A stretch of 64,000 bases of DNA from Candidatus Heimdallarchaeota archaeon (GTDB lineage Archaea; Asgardarchaeota; Heimdallarchaeia; Heimdallarchaeales; Kariarchaeaceae), in NCBI GenBank assembly GCA_026702845.1, contig JADCLS010000005.1, forward strand, positions 124,001 through 188,000. The letters are read 5' to 3'. Below, piece by piece: positions 45,289 through 53,447 of the stretch. The notes below the pieces were generated by a model. That model did no database searches. It saw only the letters and a program-made list of their open reading frames with translations, and was not told the DNA's origin. A program made the translations under genes and the position numbers. Positions within the stretch are counted from its first letter, which is position 1; every line of letters starts with the position of its first letter.

Positions 45289-45783
45289 TCAATAATTAAT
45301 TCTCTCTTTCATCTTTTTTTCCTTATACTTTGTAATATTCCTCATCTTTCTTAAAGCCCTAATTAATTTGATAATATCATTATATGATAACAAATCCCAC
45401 CTATTACAGATCGAGAAGAAATCACCGAGTTGGATAAAGTCTAGATTGTTTACTCTAGACAGGGCAAGCATGGGGTGGTCTTCTGTGATTACAATAAATT
45501 TCTTTCTCAGATGATACACGATGAGTGAGGCATCAGCATCATCAAAATTTATTGTATTGTAGGATTGGTAATCTATATCGATCCTGGGGAGAATAGTAAC
45601 CCTCTCAAGAAATTCCTGATCATCAGTTTTAAAGTGTGAGATCTCCTTTATTACCTCATGAGTGATGAAAATATTGGTGTTCGCAAATATATTCAACATA
45701 GTAGATCTCCAACCCTCTTTGCTCAGTTTGGAGATCTTTCCCCAGGAAAAAGTGTCTATTAAAAAATCTACATTTGCTTGCAT
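45289..45783 (-). CDS. PIN-domain protein (VapC-like toxin candidate)
   Basis: 164 residues. The first acidic residue is in NVDFLIDTFSWGKI, the second Glu in HEVIKEISHF, and the remaining acidic pair in NFDDADASLIVYHL plus VITEDHPMLAL, giving the usual four-acid RNase site of PIN proteins. A basic C-terminal tail (KMRNITKYKEKKMKERINY) extends beyond the fold. It is divergent from a UPF0175-like gene only 53 bp away, a toxin-antitoxin-like layout. PIN toxins cut RNA; the target is unknown. Confidence 0.8.
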   Translation of the reverse strand: MQANVDFLIDTFSWGKISKLSKEGWRSTMLNIFANTNIFITHEVIKEISHFKTDDQEFLERVTILPRIDIDYQSYNTINFDDADASLIVYHLRKKFIVITEDHPMLALSRVNNLDFIQLGDFFSICNRWDLLSYNDIIKLIRALRKMRNITKYKEKKMKERINY

Positions 45784-45818
45784 ATAGTTAGATTATCAAA
45801 CGATATTTTAAGTATTAT

Positions 45819-45837
45819 TGGTTACAATATATAACCA
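45819..45837 (+). promoter_or_regulatory. Inverted repeat at the antitoxin start codon
   Basis: TGGTTA-N7-TAACCA spans 45819-45837 and its last base is the A of the ATG at 45837. A TATA-like ATATTTTAAG (45803-45812) is about 29 nt before the ATG. The dyad sits between the divergent PIN and UPF0175 genes and is a likely operator. Confidence 0.6.
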
Positions 45838-46145
45838 TGGCACAAATTAGTTTCAAAATTCCAAAGGAGGAACACGAGTTTCTCAAATGGTATGCTAGCC
45901 AGACCTCAAATAGCATCAGTGTGATCTATAGAGAAGCGACCATTGAGCGATTCAAAGAATGGAAAATAGGTACCTTACTTGATTTGTATGCCAAGGGGAC
46001 GATAGGATTTAAGCAGCTTTGCTCCATTGGGAATATATCACTACAGGAGGGGCTAATTCTCCTGGAGAAGCATAACATCGAACCACCCATCCCCCAAACA
46101 GTAGATGAACATACTGAGAGTGTGCTGGACAAAATACTGGGATAG
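45837..46145 (+). CDS. UPF0175-like antitoxin candidate
   Basis: 102 residues. An N-terminal RHH-like strand-helix (AQISFKIPKEEHEFLKWYA) is followed by the UPF0175 helix-turn-helix pattern (LLDLYAKGTIGFKQLCSIGN then ISLQEGLILLEKHNIEPP), in which Ile-Ser-Leu-x-Glu is the core of the family. It is small and soluble. Its promoter and start codon lie on the dyad at 45819, so it probably represses itself and the divergent PIN gene. It should neutralise the PIN protein (inference). Confidence 0.75.
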   Translation: MAQISFKIPKEEHEFLKWYASQTSNSISVIYREATIERFKEWKIGTLLDLYAKGTIGFKQLCSIGNISLQEGLILLEKHNIEPPIPQTVDEHTESVLDKILG

Positions 46146-46165
46146 ATGTGAACATCATGAAAGAG

Positions 46166-46224
46166 ATTTGGTGCTGTAATTTTATAAAACTAAAGTGCTT
46201 GATAAGCACCAAATATCGATGATC
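46166..46224. repeat. Imperfect hairpin with 20-bp sequence repeated in inverse 5.5 kb away
   Basis: ATTTGGTGCT (46166-46175) and AGCACCAAAT (46205-46214) are perfect inverted repeats 29 bp apart. The right arm extends to AGCACCAAATATCGATGATC (46205-46224), an exact inverse of 51735-51754. It lies just after the toxin-antitoxin-like pair. Confidence 0.65.
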
Positions 46225-46359
46225 AATCATTATACCAAATAGAATTGTTGGAACCTTTAAAAAAATCCAAAATAGCTAAATCAATGAATTTTATACCTGT
46301 AGAGGTGTTTAATAAATGATTTGGAGGATCCTCTCATCATACAATATGCGATATGGAAG

Positions 46360-46740
46360 TTAGGGTTGGGGAGGGAGAAAATCCACCTTGATATACCATT
46401 CTCCATCAATTTTCTCCCAAAGAGTGGTATAGTTACCCTTGATGGTCTTCTCGCCATCCTCGTTCAGCCGCGTGACAACATTGGTTCCCATCTCACAGAT
46501 AGCATTACCATGTCGATATACCATCAATGAGTTGATCCCAAGTGATACAATAGAGGGGAGAGCAAGTGAATAGCGTTCATATATTGCCTCTCTACCTCTG
46601 CTTTCTCCATTTGCTGCGAACATCACTGCATCATCAGCAAAGATACTGATCATACCTTCCAGATCCTTATTGGTGGCTGCCTTAACGAGATGAGCTAACC
46701 TTTCGTTTATTGCCTTATGAATTTCCTCAAGGGATTCCAT
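46360..46740 (-). CDS. SnoaL/DUF4440-like (NTF2 fold) protein
   Basis: 126 residues from ATG 46740 (MESLEEIHKAIN). The NTF2-like cone fold is clear: a first helix, then LEGMISIFADDAVMFAANGE, GREAIYERY, NAICEMGTNVVTR and the closing YTTLWEKIDGEWYIKVDF. Such proteins are small-molecule-binding enzymes or ketosteroid-isomerase-like. No catalytic pair can be assigned. Single-gene unit. Confidence 0.88.
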   Translation of the reverse strand: MESLEEIHKAINERLAHLVKAATNKDLEGMISIFADDAVMFAANGESRGREAIYERYSLALPSIVSLGINSLMVYRHGNAICEMGTNVVTRLNEDGEKTIKGNYTTLWEKIDGEWYIKVDFLPPQP

Positions 46741-46908
46741 AACCAAATCAAGGATTGCAGGATTTATAAATCGATCTTGTCACTTCCGAAATAAAAGGTA
46801 AGAGTCAGACCAGATTTAAAATTAGTGTAGCGAAAGGAATATGATATTAATTACGTAATTATTAGATTTGAAGAGTTCTGTTCAACTATTTTTGATTTTG
46901 TCGGTACT

Positions 46909-46953
46909 TGACGTTACAATTTAACGTCATGACGTTACACAATTGTCGTTACA
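46909..46953 (+). promoter_or_regulatory. TGACGTTACA repeat cluster upstream of 47043
   Basis: Two exact copies of TGACGTTACA (46909-46918 and 46930-46939), one inverted near copy (TAACGTCA, 46922-46929) and one variant (TGTCGTTACA, 46944-46953). The cluster is 90-134 nt before the ATG of the secreted protein gene. The same motif occurs in three other intergenic stretches. Confidence 0.7.
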
Positions 46954-47042
46954 AACTAGTAATCGCGGAAGCAACTCTTGAATGACAACCTAACCAGCCA
47001 GCAGGCAATATCCTTATCACACGTAATATCCAACAGAAACCA

Positions 47043-47495
47043 ATGAAGACAGAAGTATTACTCATCTCACTCTTCCTCTTAGTTGGGAATACTCATGTAA
47101 CGATAGCTGAAACAGGTGCATGGGAGGATGATTTTCTGCAGATAGATGTGCTTCAGGATGGATTCAATGATACCTTGAGATATACTGAGATAGATAGAAA
47201 CCTGACCATCCAGGGATTTGGCCATCAATTTCTATCGTATAAGGCATGGTTTGGGTTCTACCGTATCATGGACATCATCAATGAGGGATTGATTGAGAAT
47301 AGTGAGGAGTATGATCTGATCATTCAGTACAATTATCTCGCAGATAAGGGCATTCTCCTTATCAATACCGAGGAGAATGAAGACAGGATCCAGCAGCTAC
47401 AAGGAGAGATTGAACTATTCACCGGTGGAGGTAGAGAGTATTGGATTATGGATGTGAGTATGGAATGCACTGATTCAATGCCACCATCTTGTTGA
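47043..47495 (+). CDS. Secreted protein, N-terminal part of a gene broken by an in-frame TGA
   Basis: 150 codons with a signal peptide (EVLLISLFLLVGNTHVTIAE), then a mixed alpha/beta segment with several aromatic residues, ending at TGA 47493-47495. The next frame, 47508-47873, is the same reading frame with no other stop between, so the two were probably one gene of 276 codons. The promoter carries the TGACGTTACA cluster. If only this part is made, the protein is secreted without the membrane helix. Confidence 0.6.
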   Translation: MKTEVLLISLFLLVGNTHVTIAETGAWEDDFLQIDVLQDGFNDTLRYTEIDRNLTIQGFGHQFLSYKAWFGFYRIMDIINEGLIENSEEYDLIIQYNYLADKGILLINTEENEDRIQQLQGEIELFTGGGREYWIMDVSMECTDSMPPSC

Positions 47496-47873
47496 TCCGT
47501 CGTCATCTTGATATCACCAGAATTGAGAGAAAATATCACTGCAACCAAATTGATTGGGAATTACCAAGTAGGAAATTTTTATTACACAACAACTGAGGAT
47601 GTACAGATTAAAATCAGCGATATTAGTACGGAAGTAACTTTTCGTCATTCAGAGGATATCCTATTAATTCTTGAGAATAATGTCACTGCAGTCATGGGTA
47701 GCAGTTTTCCTGCATTCAATGAGTTTGATGGAGCAATAATTTTTGATGAGGATAACGAATTTCAGGCAATCGCATTTATTGATTATCCCATACTAGGTTT
47801 AATCGCCATAGTTGGCCTTGTATGCAAGAAAAATATTGTAAAGATTCGCAAAATCGGACGGATTAAAACCTGA
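47496..47873 (+). pseudogene. C-terminal part of the interrupted secreted membrane-anchored protein
   Basis: Continues the frame of 47043-47495 after the TGA: a beta-rich segment with N-x-T sequons (ENITATKLIGNYQVGNFYYT), then one membrane helix (YPILGLIAIVGLV) and a basic tail. A restart at ATT/ATG-like codons near 47508 would give a protein without a signal, which is unlikely to be useful. The 3' 75 bp overlap the convergent S41-like gene. Readthrough or selenocysteine is an alternative to simple decay. Confidence 0.6.
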
Positions 47874-49298
47874 AGATCCCAATTGATCAAATTCAAGAGG
47901 AATATCCGGAAGCAGTTGAGCATGCATATCTACAGTATCATCCTTGATGAATAATTTGGTGGAACTATTGACCATAAATCCGGTATGCTGCAAGGAAAAA
48001 CGGAGGGAATTGCCAAAGAAATTGATATTCTGCCCGGGAGTGGTGCCTATTACTTTTGCTCCCAGAAGTTTCAGTGCCATGGAGATATCAAATCCCGAAC
48101 TCAGGGTGCTGGGACCCGTGATCACCACAAGTTCAGGTAGACAGTGCACAGTGTAGTTTAGGATACCTGGTATCACAGCTCTGAAAAAAGATTCCAGCTG
48201 AGATCGAGTATGTTCCACTGAGTTCATCTGTCTGAATTCTGGATACGAGGAAAAATTGTAATCACTGGATCGCAGATGGACCTGATCAGGATATCCAATT
48301 TTGGTCAGATCAATGTTATTTTGTGATATAAACAGCTCAGAATATTTCTGTATCTCATAAGAAGACCCCAAAACCCTGTGAAGAACCTCGTATCCTCCAA
48401 GATAGTAGAGTAGTGCATAGAGCATTGTTGATGTACCACCAGTATTGCGTCTGAGATCCACTATCAATCGTTTTGTCTTTTGTTCGAACATAGTGGTGAA
48501 GAGCTTGGTGAGTAGTTCAACCAGTGAGGGCAAGGAATCTAGCATCTCCGCATCTGATTGACCCATGGGAGGATGATGATGATACTGCAAATACAACTCC
48601 CTGAGCTGTTGAGGATGAGATTGTGCATATTCATGATAGATATTGGACCCATCTAGTTTCAAATATGCCACATCATCCATAAAAGTGTAGGATAGGCCCT
48701 TCATCTCATCTTCACCAGCAGTGATCATCCTCATGGAAGTGGCCGCAGAGAGTGTATGCTCACCAGAATCTGTGGTTATACTGATAGTATTACCACTCCA
48801 TTCCGGAATAATCAAGGATAGAAAGGCAGAGAATGTCAATATCCTGCGTTCCGAGAGATGGGATAAGGCAGTGAATCGGTTATCAGAGCTGATGAATGCA
48901 TACACTCTGTCAATTATATCATCGATATCAATGGATTCAATACCAAGTAATTTCTGTCCTAACAAATGTTTATCAGATTCATGACCAACCCCTGTGATGA
49001 AAAGCACCTGACCAACAACATCGAGTTGTATTGGTAATCCTCCTGGAGTATTTGGATTGAGTAATGCACCGGGAGGAAGTATAAGGGTATGACTATCATG
49101 TAGAGGTGCCAGAAATGATTGTAGATGAGCATAGGCCTCTGCAATAGACATGGATTCTGGTAATGACTGGACGAGTAGCTGGTAACGTTTGTGATAGGAC
49201 ACTCTACCCTCGTGTATGTATGGATCTGGATGTACCTGATCAAGAGTATCAATCAGCTGTTGTAGATCCTCGATGAGTGCAGAACGAGTAATCGACAT
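47799..49298 (-). CDS. S41-like peptidase family protein (C-terminal processing peptidase type)
   Basis: 499 residues without a signal peptide. The N-terminal helical part (SITRSALIEDLQQLIDTLDQ) is typical of S41 proteins in which the peptidase is preceded by a helical cap. The core has VDLRRNTGGTSTMLYALLYY, and the region LVVITGPSTLSSGFDISMAL carries the nucleophilic Ser followed by GTTPGQNINFFGNS. PDZ-like parts are less clear. It should degrade peptides or act as a tail-specific peptidase. It overlaps the interrupted gene 47043-47873 convergently by 75 bp. Confidence 0.82.
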   Translation of the reverse strand: MSITRSALIEDLQQLIDTLDQVHPDPYIHEGRVSYHKRYQLLVQSLPESMSIAEAYAHLQSFLAPLHDSHTLILPPGALLNPNTPGGLPIQLDVVGQVLFITGVGHESDKHLLGQKLLGIESIDIDDIIDRVYAFISSDNRFTALSHLSERRILTFSAFLSLIIPEWSGNTISITTDSGEHTLSAATSMRMITAGEDEMKGLSYTFMDDVAYLKLDGSNIYHEYAQSHPQQLRELYLQYHHHPPMGQSDAEMLDSLPSLVELLTKLFTTMFEQKTKRLIVDLRRNTGGTSTMLYALLYYLGGYEVLHRVLGSSYEIQKYSELFISQNNIDLTKIGYPDQVHLRSSDYNFSSYPEFRQMNSVEHTRSQLESFFRAVIPGILNYTVHCLPELVVITGPSTLSSGFDISMALKLLGAKVIGTTPGQNINFFGNSLRFSLQHTGFMVNSSTKLFIKDDTVDMHAQLLPDIPLEFDQLGSSGFNPSDFANLYNIFLAYKANYGD

Positions 49299-49430
49299 GA
49301 GTGTAGATGTTGGTGAGAATTTAAATCATTATATGTTCCAAAGTGTGATATCATACACCGTGTAGTGTCAGAATGGATAAATTGTTATTTATGTGTATGT
49401 GTCTGGGCAAGCTTGGATAAAGTGAAAAAA

Positions 49431-49448
49431 TGCTTTTAAATAAAAGCA
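49431..49448 (+). promoter_or_regulatory. Dyad over the TATA box of the 49465 gene
   Basis: TGCTTTTA-AA-TAAAAGCA is a perfect 8-bp dyad with a 2-nt spacer. Its centre is about 26 nt before the ATG at 49465, so it covers the TATA box and may be an operator for a repressor. Confidence 0.55.
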
Positions 49449-49464
49449 GGGGTTTTAATCATCA

Positions 49465-49677
49465 ATGGTTAGTGTCTTACTGATTACAGGTATTGGAATA
49501 CTTGTGGTGATTGGATTGTGGAGGTACAAAAAGTATTACCAGGAAAAGTTGTTACTTGAATTGCTACAAAGAGATCCTGTGAAACTTTGCAGATGTGGGA
49601 GATCCTACAGGGGAAGCACATGCAGAGATTGTGACTTGGAAAAACTTGATATTGCCACTCATATCGACTTAACTTGA
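49465..49677 (+). CDS. Small membrane protein with C-terminal zinc-knuckle-like Cys cluster
   Basis: 70 residues. One N-terminal membrane helix (VSVLLITGIGILVVIGLW) is followed by a basic segment and a Cys cluster, CRCGRSYRGSTCRDC, which could bind one zinc. A well-placed dyad/TATA lies upstream. It resembles the other zinc-ribbon membrane proteins of this window in layout (8512 and 24950) but is much smaller. Confidence 0.65.
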   Translation: MVSVLLITGIGILVVIGLWRYKKYYQEKLLLELLQRDPVKLCRCGRSYRGSTCRDCDLEKLDIATHIDLT

Positions 49678-49786
49678 TCATTTCCAAGGAGAAATACCGT
49701 GGATCTTTGAGAGAGCCAACAGGATTTTGATGTTTTATGAGATGAGACGAAGAATATTTATTTGATCACAGGTTGTACATTCCTGT

Positions 49787-51028
49787 ATGGATGAATTCGA
49801 TGATCAAGCATTTGATCTCAAAGATGTGATCAGTTTTCTTCAATCTCATGAGTTATTTGATTTGCAAAATAATCCGCTATTTTTCTCCAATAGCCTTGAA
49901 TTTCAGATAATGGATCAGATCAACAAATCAACATCTGTCACTCTGGATGAATTATTAGGCCTTATTGATCTAAAATCTCTGGTATCAGATAGAATAGAGT
50001 TGATGAAAGAATACAACTTTGTCAATATGGAGGGAGAACGGATTTCTCTCAACACTGAATACCTGAATGCACAGGTGAGACAATCCAAAAAAGAACTTGA
50101 TCTGTTTGAGGATCTATTACCAAGCAAATCAAAGAGAAAAATCGTAAAACCAACGTTAGATTTCGATGCCTCTGAGCCTGAAGATGAATCTCTATCCCCA
50201 CGACAGAGATTATTTGAGAGATTATCAAAAGCATCACAGGCCAATGAGGATGCAGAAGAAGAGGATGACCTGTTTGGCGATCTTGGAGATGAACCACTAT
50301 CAAATATTCTGGGCGATATTACTGAGGGAGATACGACATTTAAAGTTTCAATCATCACCCCCTTGATTGACCTGCTTAGTCCAGCAGGATATACTGATGG
50401 AATTAGAGATTCAGAATATGAACAACTACCAGCTTATCAAGTACTAAAAACTATCCTCAAGCAATATCCCATATCAACTGAGGAAATAGAAAAACAAATT
50501 GAAATCGAAGCATCCCTATCCATGCTCCTTTCCAACTTGCAAGCAGACAATATTATTGCCCAGACCAATGATTATCGCTGGAGTTTCTCTAAACCTTCAT
50601 TCAAAAAACTCAAGGAATTTGTAACAGCCAATAAATCCGTCAAGGTAGAGGATCCTGATATAAGATTAATCCAATCACATATTCAAGGAGGAGATCAACA
50701 ATTTATCGAGGCCCTGGCTGAGCTTAACTACATCAACAAACAATCAGATGAACTATGCGATTATTTGGACAAAGCAGAGGTAGAACTACTCAACATCATA
50801 CGGTTGAACCCAGGTAAGTCAACCGAAGAGCTAAAGGAATTGGGAGAGAACATCATGCCAGTTGTTGTCATGAGAATGATATCCAAATTAGTTGCAGATG
50901 GTGTGATTGAGGATATTGATGGAACTTGGAGCATTTCAAATAAGCTGAAATTTCTGATGGTGAAATCCGTACTAAAAGATGAGATCGATGATGATAGATT
51001 TGAGAGTATACGACTTAAATTTGAATGA
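49787..51028 (+). CDS. Soluble protein with repeated winged-helix-like domains and an acidic linker, unknown function
   Basis: 413 residues. Three parts look like winged helices: residues about 35-75 (EFQIMDQINKSTSVTLDELL), about 205-270 (YQVLKTILKQYPISTEEIEK then SLSMLLSNLQADNIIAQTND) and about 330-400 (EVELLNIIRLNPGKSTEELK then MISKLVADGVIEDIDGTWSI). An acidic linker (EDAEEEDDLFGDL, near 155-167) separates the first two. Such a chain could bind nucleic acid or act in a transcription-factor or RNA-polymerase-associated complex, as tandem winged helices do in TFIIE-alpha/RPC34-type proteins; that link is only structural. Neighbours give no hint. Confidence 0.72.
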   Translation: MDEFDDQAFDLKDVISFLQSHELFDLQNNPLFFSNSLEFQIMDQINKSTSVTLDELLGLIDLKSLVSDRIELMKEYNFVNMEGERISLNTEYLNAQVRQSKKELDLFEDLLPSKSKRKIVKPTLDFDASEPEDESLSPRQRLFERLSKASQANEDAEEEDDLFGDLGDEPLSNILGDITEGDTTFKVSIITPLIDLLSPAGYTDGIRDSEYEQLPAYQVLKTILKQYPISTEEIEKQIEIEASLSMLLSNLQADNIIAQTNDYRWSFSKPSFKKLKEFVTANKSVKVEDPDIRLIQSHIQGGDQQFIEALAELNYINKQSDELCDYLDKAEVELLNIIRLNPGKSTEELKELGENIMPVVVMRMISKLVADGVIEDIDGTWSISNKLKFLMVKSVLKDEIDDDRFESIRLKFE

Positions 51029-51058
51029 AATACCATAGAAAAAGTTGAGTTTGCATCA

Positions 51059-51625
51059 TCATAAAACCATGGAGAAGAGAGTGAAAACAAGAAAAACTAA
51101 GATAAAAAAACCAATAAGAATTTGTGCGAGGAATTTGAAGGCCATCTTCTTGGAAAAAGTATAGTAACCCGTATCCAAAGATAAGTTGGAAACAAAGAGA
51201 CTTTCATAAAAATAATTAATGATATCTTGCTCCACAGTATTGAGAACTCGATGCAAATATACACTCAACAAAACTACTAGAATGACTGTACCCAGAACCA
51301 GACGTAATTCGATATAATTGTTGGTCATATAAAGAAATATTACGCTAATCAGGAGATAGAGCATAACTAGATAAAATGTTCCCAGATAGAGTGATTTGTA
51401 TTTATACTTGGTAGAAATTTCTAGCTGACACCCATTGTCATTTTCCTGGATAGATGCAATACCTTTCAGACCAATAATATTGAATTCACTGGAGAAAAAT
51501 TTTCCCAAGTTGAATGATATCGTATGATTACCTAATGGTTCGATAAGTGCATGGGGATATCGGCTGATCTTCTCAACCACTCGATTTGAGATCTCCACTG
51601 CATTCTGAGGATAGGAAATAATCAT
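51059..51625 (-). CDS. Membrane protein, unknown function
   Basis: 188 residues. A soluble N-terminal domain of about 75 residues (ISYPQNAVEISNRVVEKISR and following) is followed by two central helices (LGTFYLVMLYLLISVIFLYM and LRLVLGTVILVVLLSVYL) and one C-terminal helix (ILIGFFILVFLVFTLFSMVL). No motif. It borders the AT-rich, gene-free block. Confidence 0.72.
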   Translation of the reverse strand: MIISYPQNAVEISNRVVEKISRYPHALIEPLGNHTISFNLGKFFSSEFNIIGLKGIASIQENDNGCQLEISTKYKYKSLYLGTFYLVMLYLLISVIFLYMTNNYIELRLVLGTVILVVLLSVYLHRVLNTVEQDIINYFYESLFVSNLSLDTGYYTFSKKMAFKFLAQILIGFFILVFLVFTLFSMVL

Positions 51626-53447
51626 TGAATCATCAATTGAATTCGGAGTTAAAAATTATAGGGGGAACAATAATGAACATGCACAATAGGATCAACCATT
51701 AAATCACTCCTTGATATTACTTGAATTCCAAAAAGATCATCGATATTTGGTGCTGTACCATATGGATTCCTGGAAATTTTATTTGATAGATATCAATTAC
51801 ACTTTTTTCTCAGTTGAGGGGCAATTACATATGAATATGTATTATATTAACGATGATATTCAAAACAATACATATGATTAATATAATTTGTACATATAAT
51901 TTGTAACTACAATTCAAAAACTATGCAAATATATAGTTTTATTATAACTTTACATATTCGTATTTTGATTAAAAATTATTTGAACTAAAATGAGTTAATA
52001 TGAGTATGTACTATACATATGATAATAAAACCAGGACAAAGAAAATTGTAAAAAACTATTGATTAATTACTTTTTATCAAGAGTTCAACTAAGAATTCAA
52101 ATGATATAAATAATATAGTTAATTGCTATAATTTTATGTACAATTAATTATATTATCACCTAATTGATATACCAATAATATAAATTAAGTATTCATTTTA
52201 ATTATTAAAAGTATAAGTATGTCTAAGTAAACTTATACAAATTAAATGAGCAAATAAAATATTAGAATTCACTCCTTTTTAAATAATCATGTTTATATAT
52301 GGTTAGTACTACTAGTAGTGGTAGTAGATGTAAAAATATACATTATAGTTACAATTCATAATTATATGATTTAGATGGATTTATCGTATTTTATAAAATG
52401 TCGAAAATTTTATACTTTCAAACTTATTTAATTGGTTAATATTATTATAATTTATTATTTTATTAAATCATAATAATTTTAAATATATATAGTGAATAAA
52501 TTGAATAATTACCGTATATTTTATAATTTCATTAGAAATTTTATATACTATTTATCTCATTATATCTTGAATTAAAAGTATGTTTGAACTTACAAAATTA
52601 TGCAATATAATATAATTTTATAAGAATTAATAGAGTTATGCATGAAATACTAATAATTATCACAAATAACATAAATATTGATAATTTTGAACGATAATAA
52701 TGTATTCTGGAATATATCATAACGTTTTATATCTAAGATATATCTAATAAAATTTACATCTATATAATTAAATAAAAATATATTATTCCGATATTCGGGC
52801 TTTAATTCAATCAGTATTAACATAAAAAAATACTTATATAAATAGCAAAATCTCTTACTATACACCCATCTTAAATTCAAAAATATATATTGATCAATGA
52901 ATTAATATTATAATTAACAAAAATCCTATTATTTATAATAATTATTAATTTTATTTTTATATAAGGCATATCATAAATATAACAATAGAATGATTTACCT
53001 TATCTTATCCAGGATACAACTAGCTGCAATCAAGTAAGTTTATTTGATTAAAATATTTGTATAAATGTTAACCATATATCAGTTATAATAATTATTAAAT
53101 TGATTAGTATTTTTTGGTGCAATATTTCTCTCTTTTTTAATTCACCGAATCATTTCCTAAAAAACCTCATATCTACAGTATTTTACATCTAGAGACAATA
53201 TCCTGGTTAGTACCCTAATGATTTATCTGAAAGTAGTAAATCTTTAAGGTTTAGCAAAAAGCACATCAAATATCGTAATCCCCTTACCATTTTGCATTTC
53301 CACCATCTTTTTTATTTATTCAATCGAAAATTTGCTCCCCCTGACACCTTACATCAAAATTATGCTGAAATAAGCAACAATCCATCCAAGATCAACAAAT
53401 GATCCCACCTACCTAATTGAAGCGATATAGCAAAATCATTGCATACA
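51626..53447. other. Extremely AT-rich, gene-free block
   Basis: About 1.8 kb, with the core 51,840-53,100 at roughly 10-20% GC by eye (one 60-base line has 3 G/C), against about 37% around it. It is full of short A/T runs and TA steps, with stops in all frames; the only longer frame (52650-52880) is hydrophobic Ile/Asn/Tyr-rich low-complexity and I reject it. The left border has the 20-bp repeat 51735-51754 and the right a diverged copy at 53260-53280. It may be a spacer, an origin-like or nucleoid-anchoring region, or debris of an element. Confidence 0.7.
51735..51754. repeat. Second copy of the 20-bp inverted repeat
   Basis: GATCATCGATATTTGGTGCT is the exact inverse complement of 46205-46224 and continues with the GTA shared with the left arm at 46166. 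It stands at the left border of the AT-rich block. Confidence 0.65.

Noticed and set aside
46205..51754. A complete transposon between the 20-bp repeats
   Set aside because: No transposase or recombinase gene is found between them; at most a relic or MITE-like copies.
52650..52880. Frame in the AT-rich block
   Set aside because: Ile/Asn/Tyr/Phe-rich low-complexity peptide expected from AT-rich DNA.
51626..53447. Replication origin
   Set aside because: AT content alone is not enough; no orc1/cdc6 gene and no ORB-like repeat pairs were seen.
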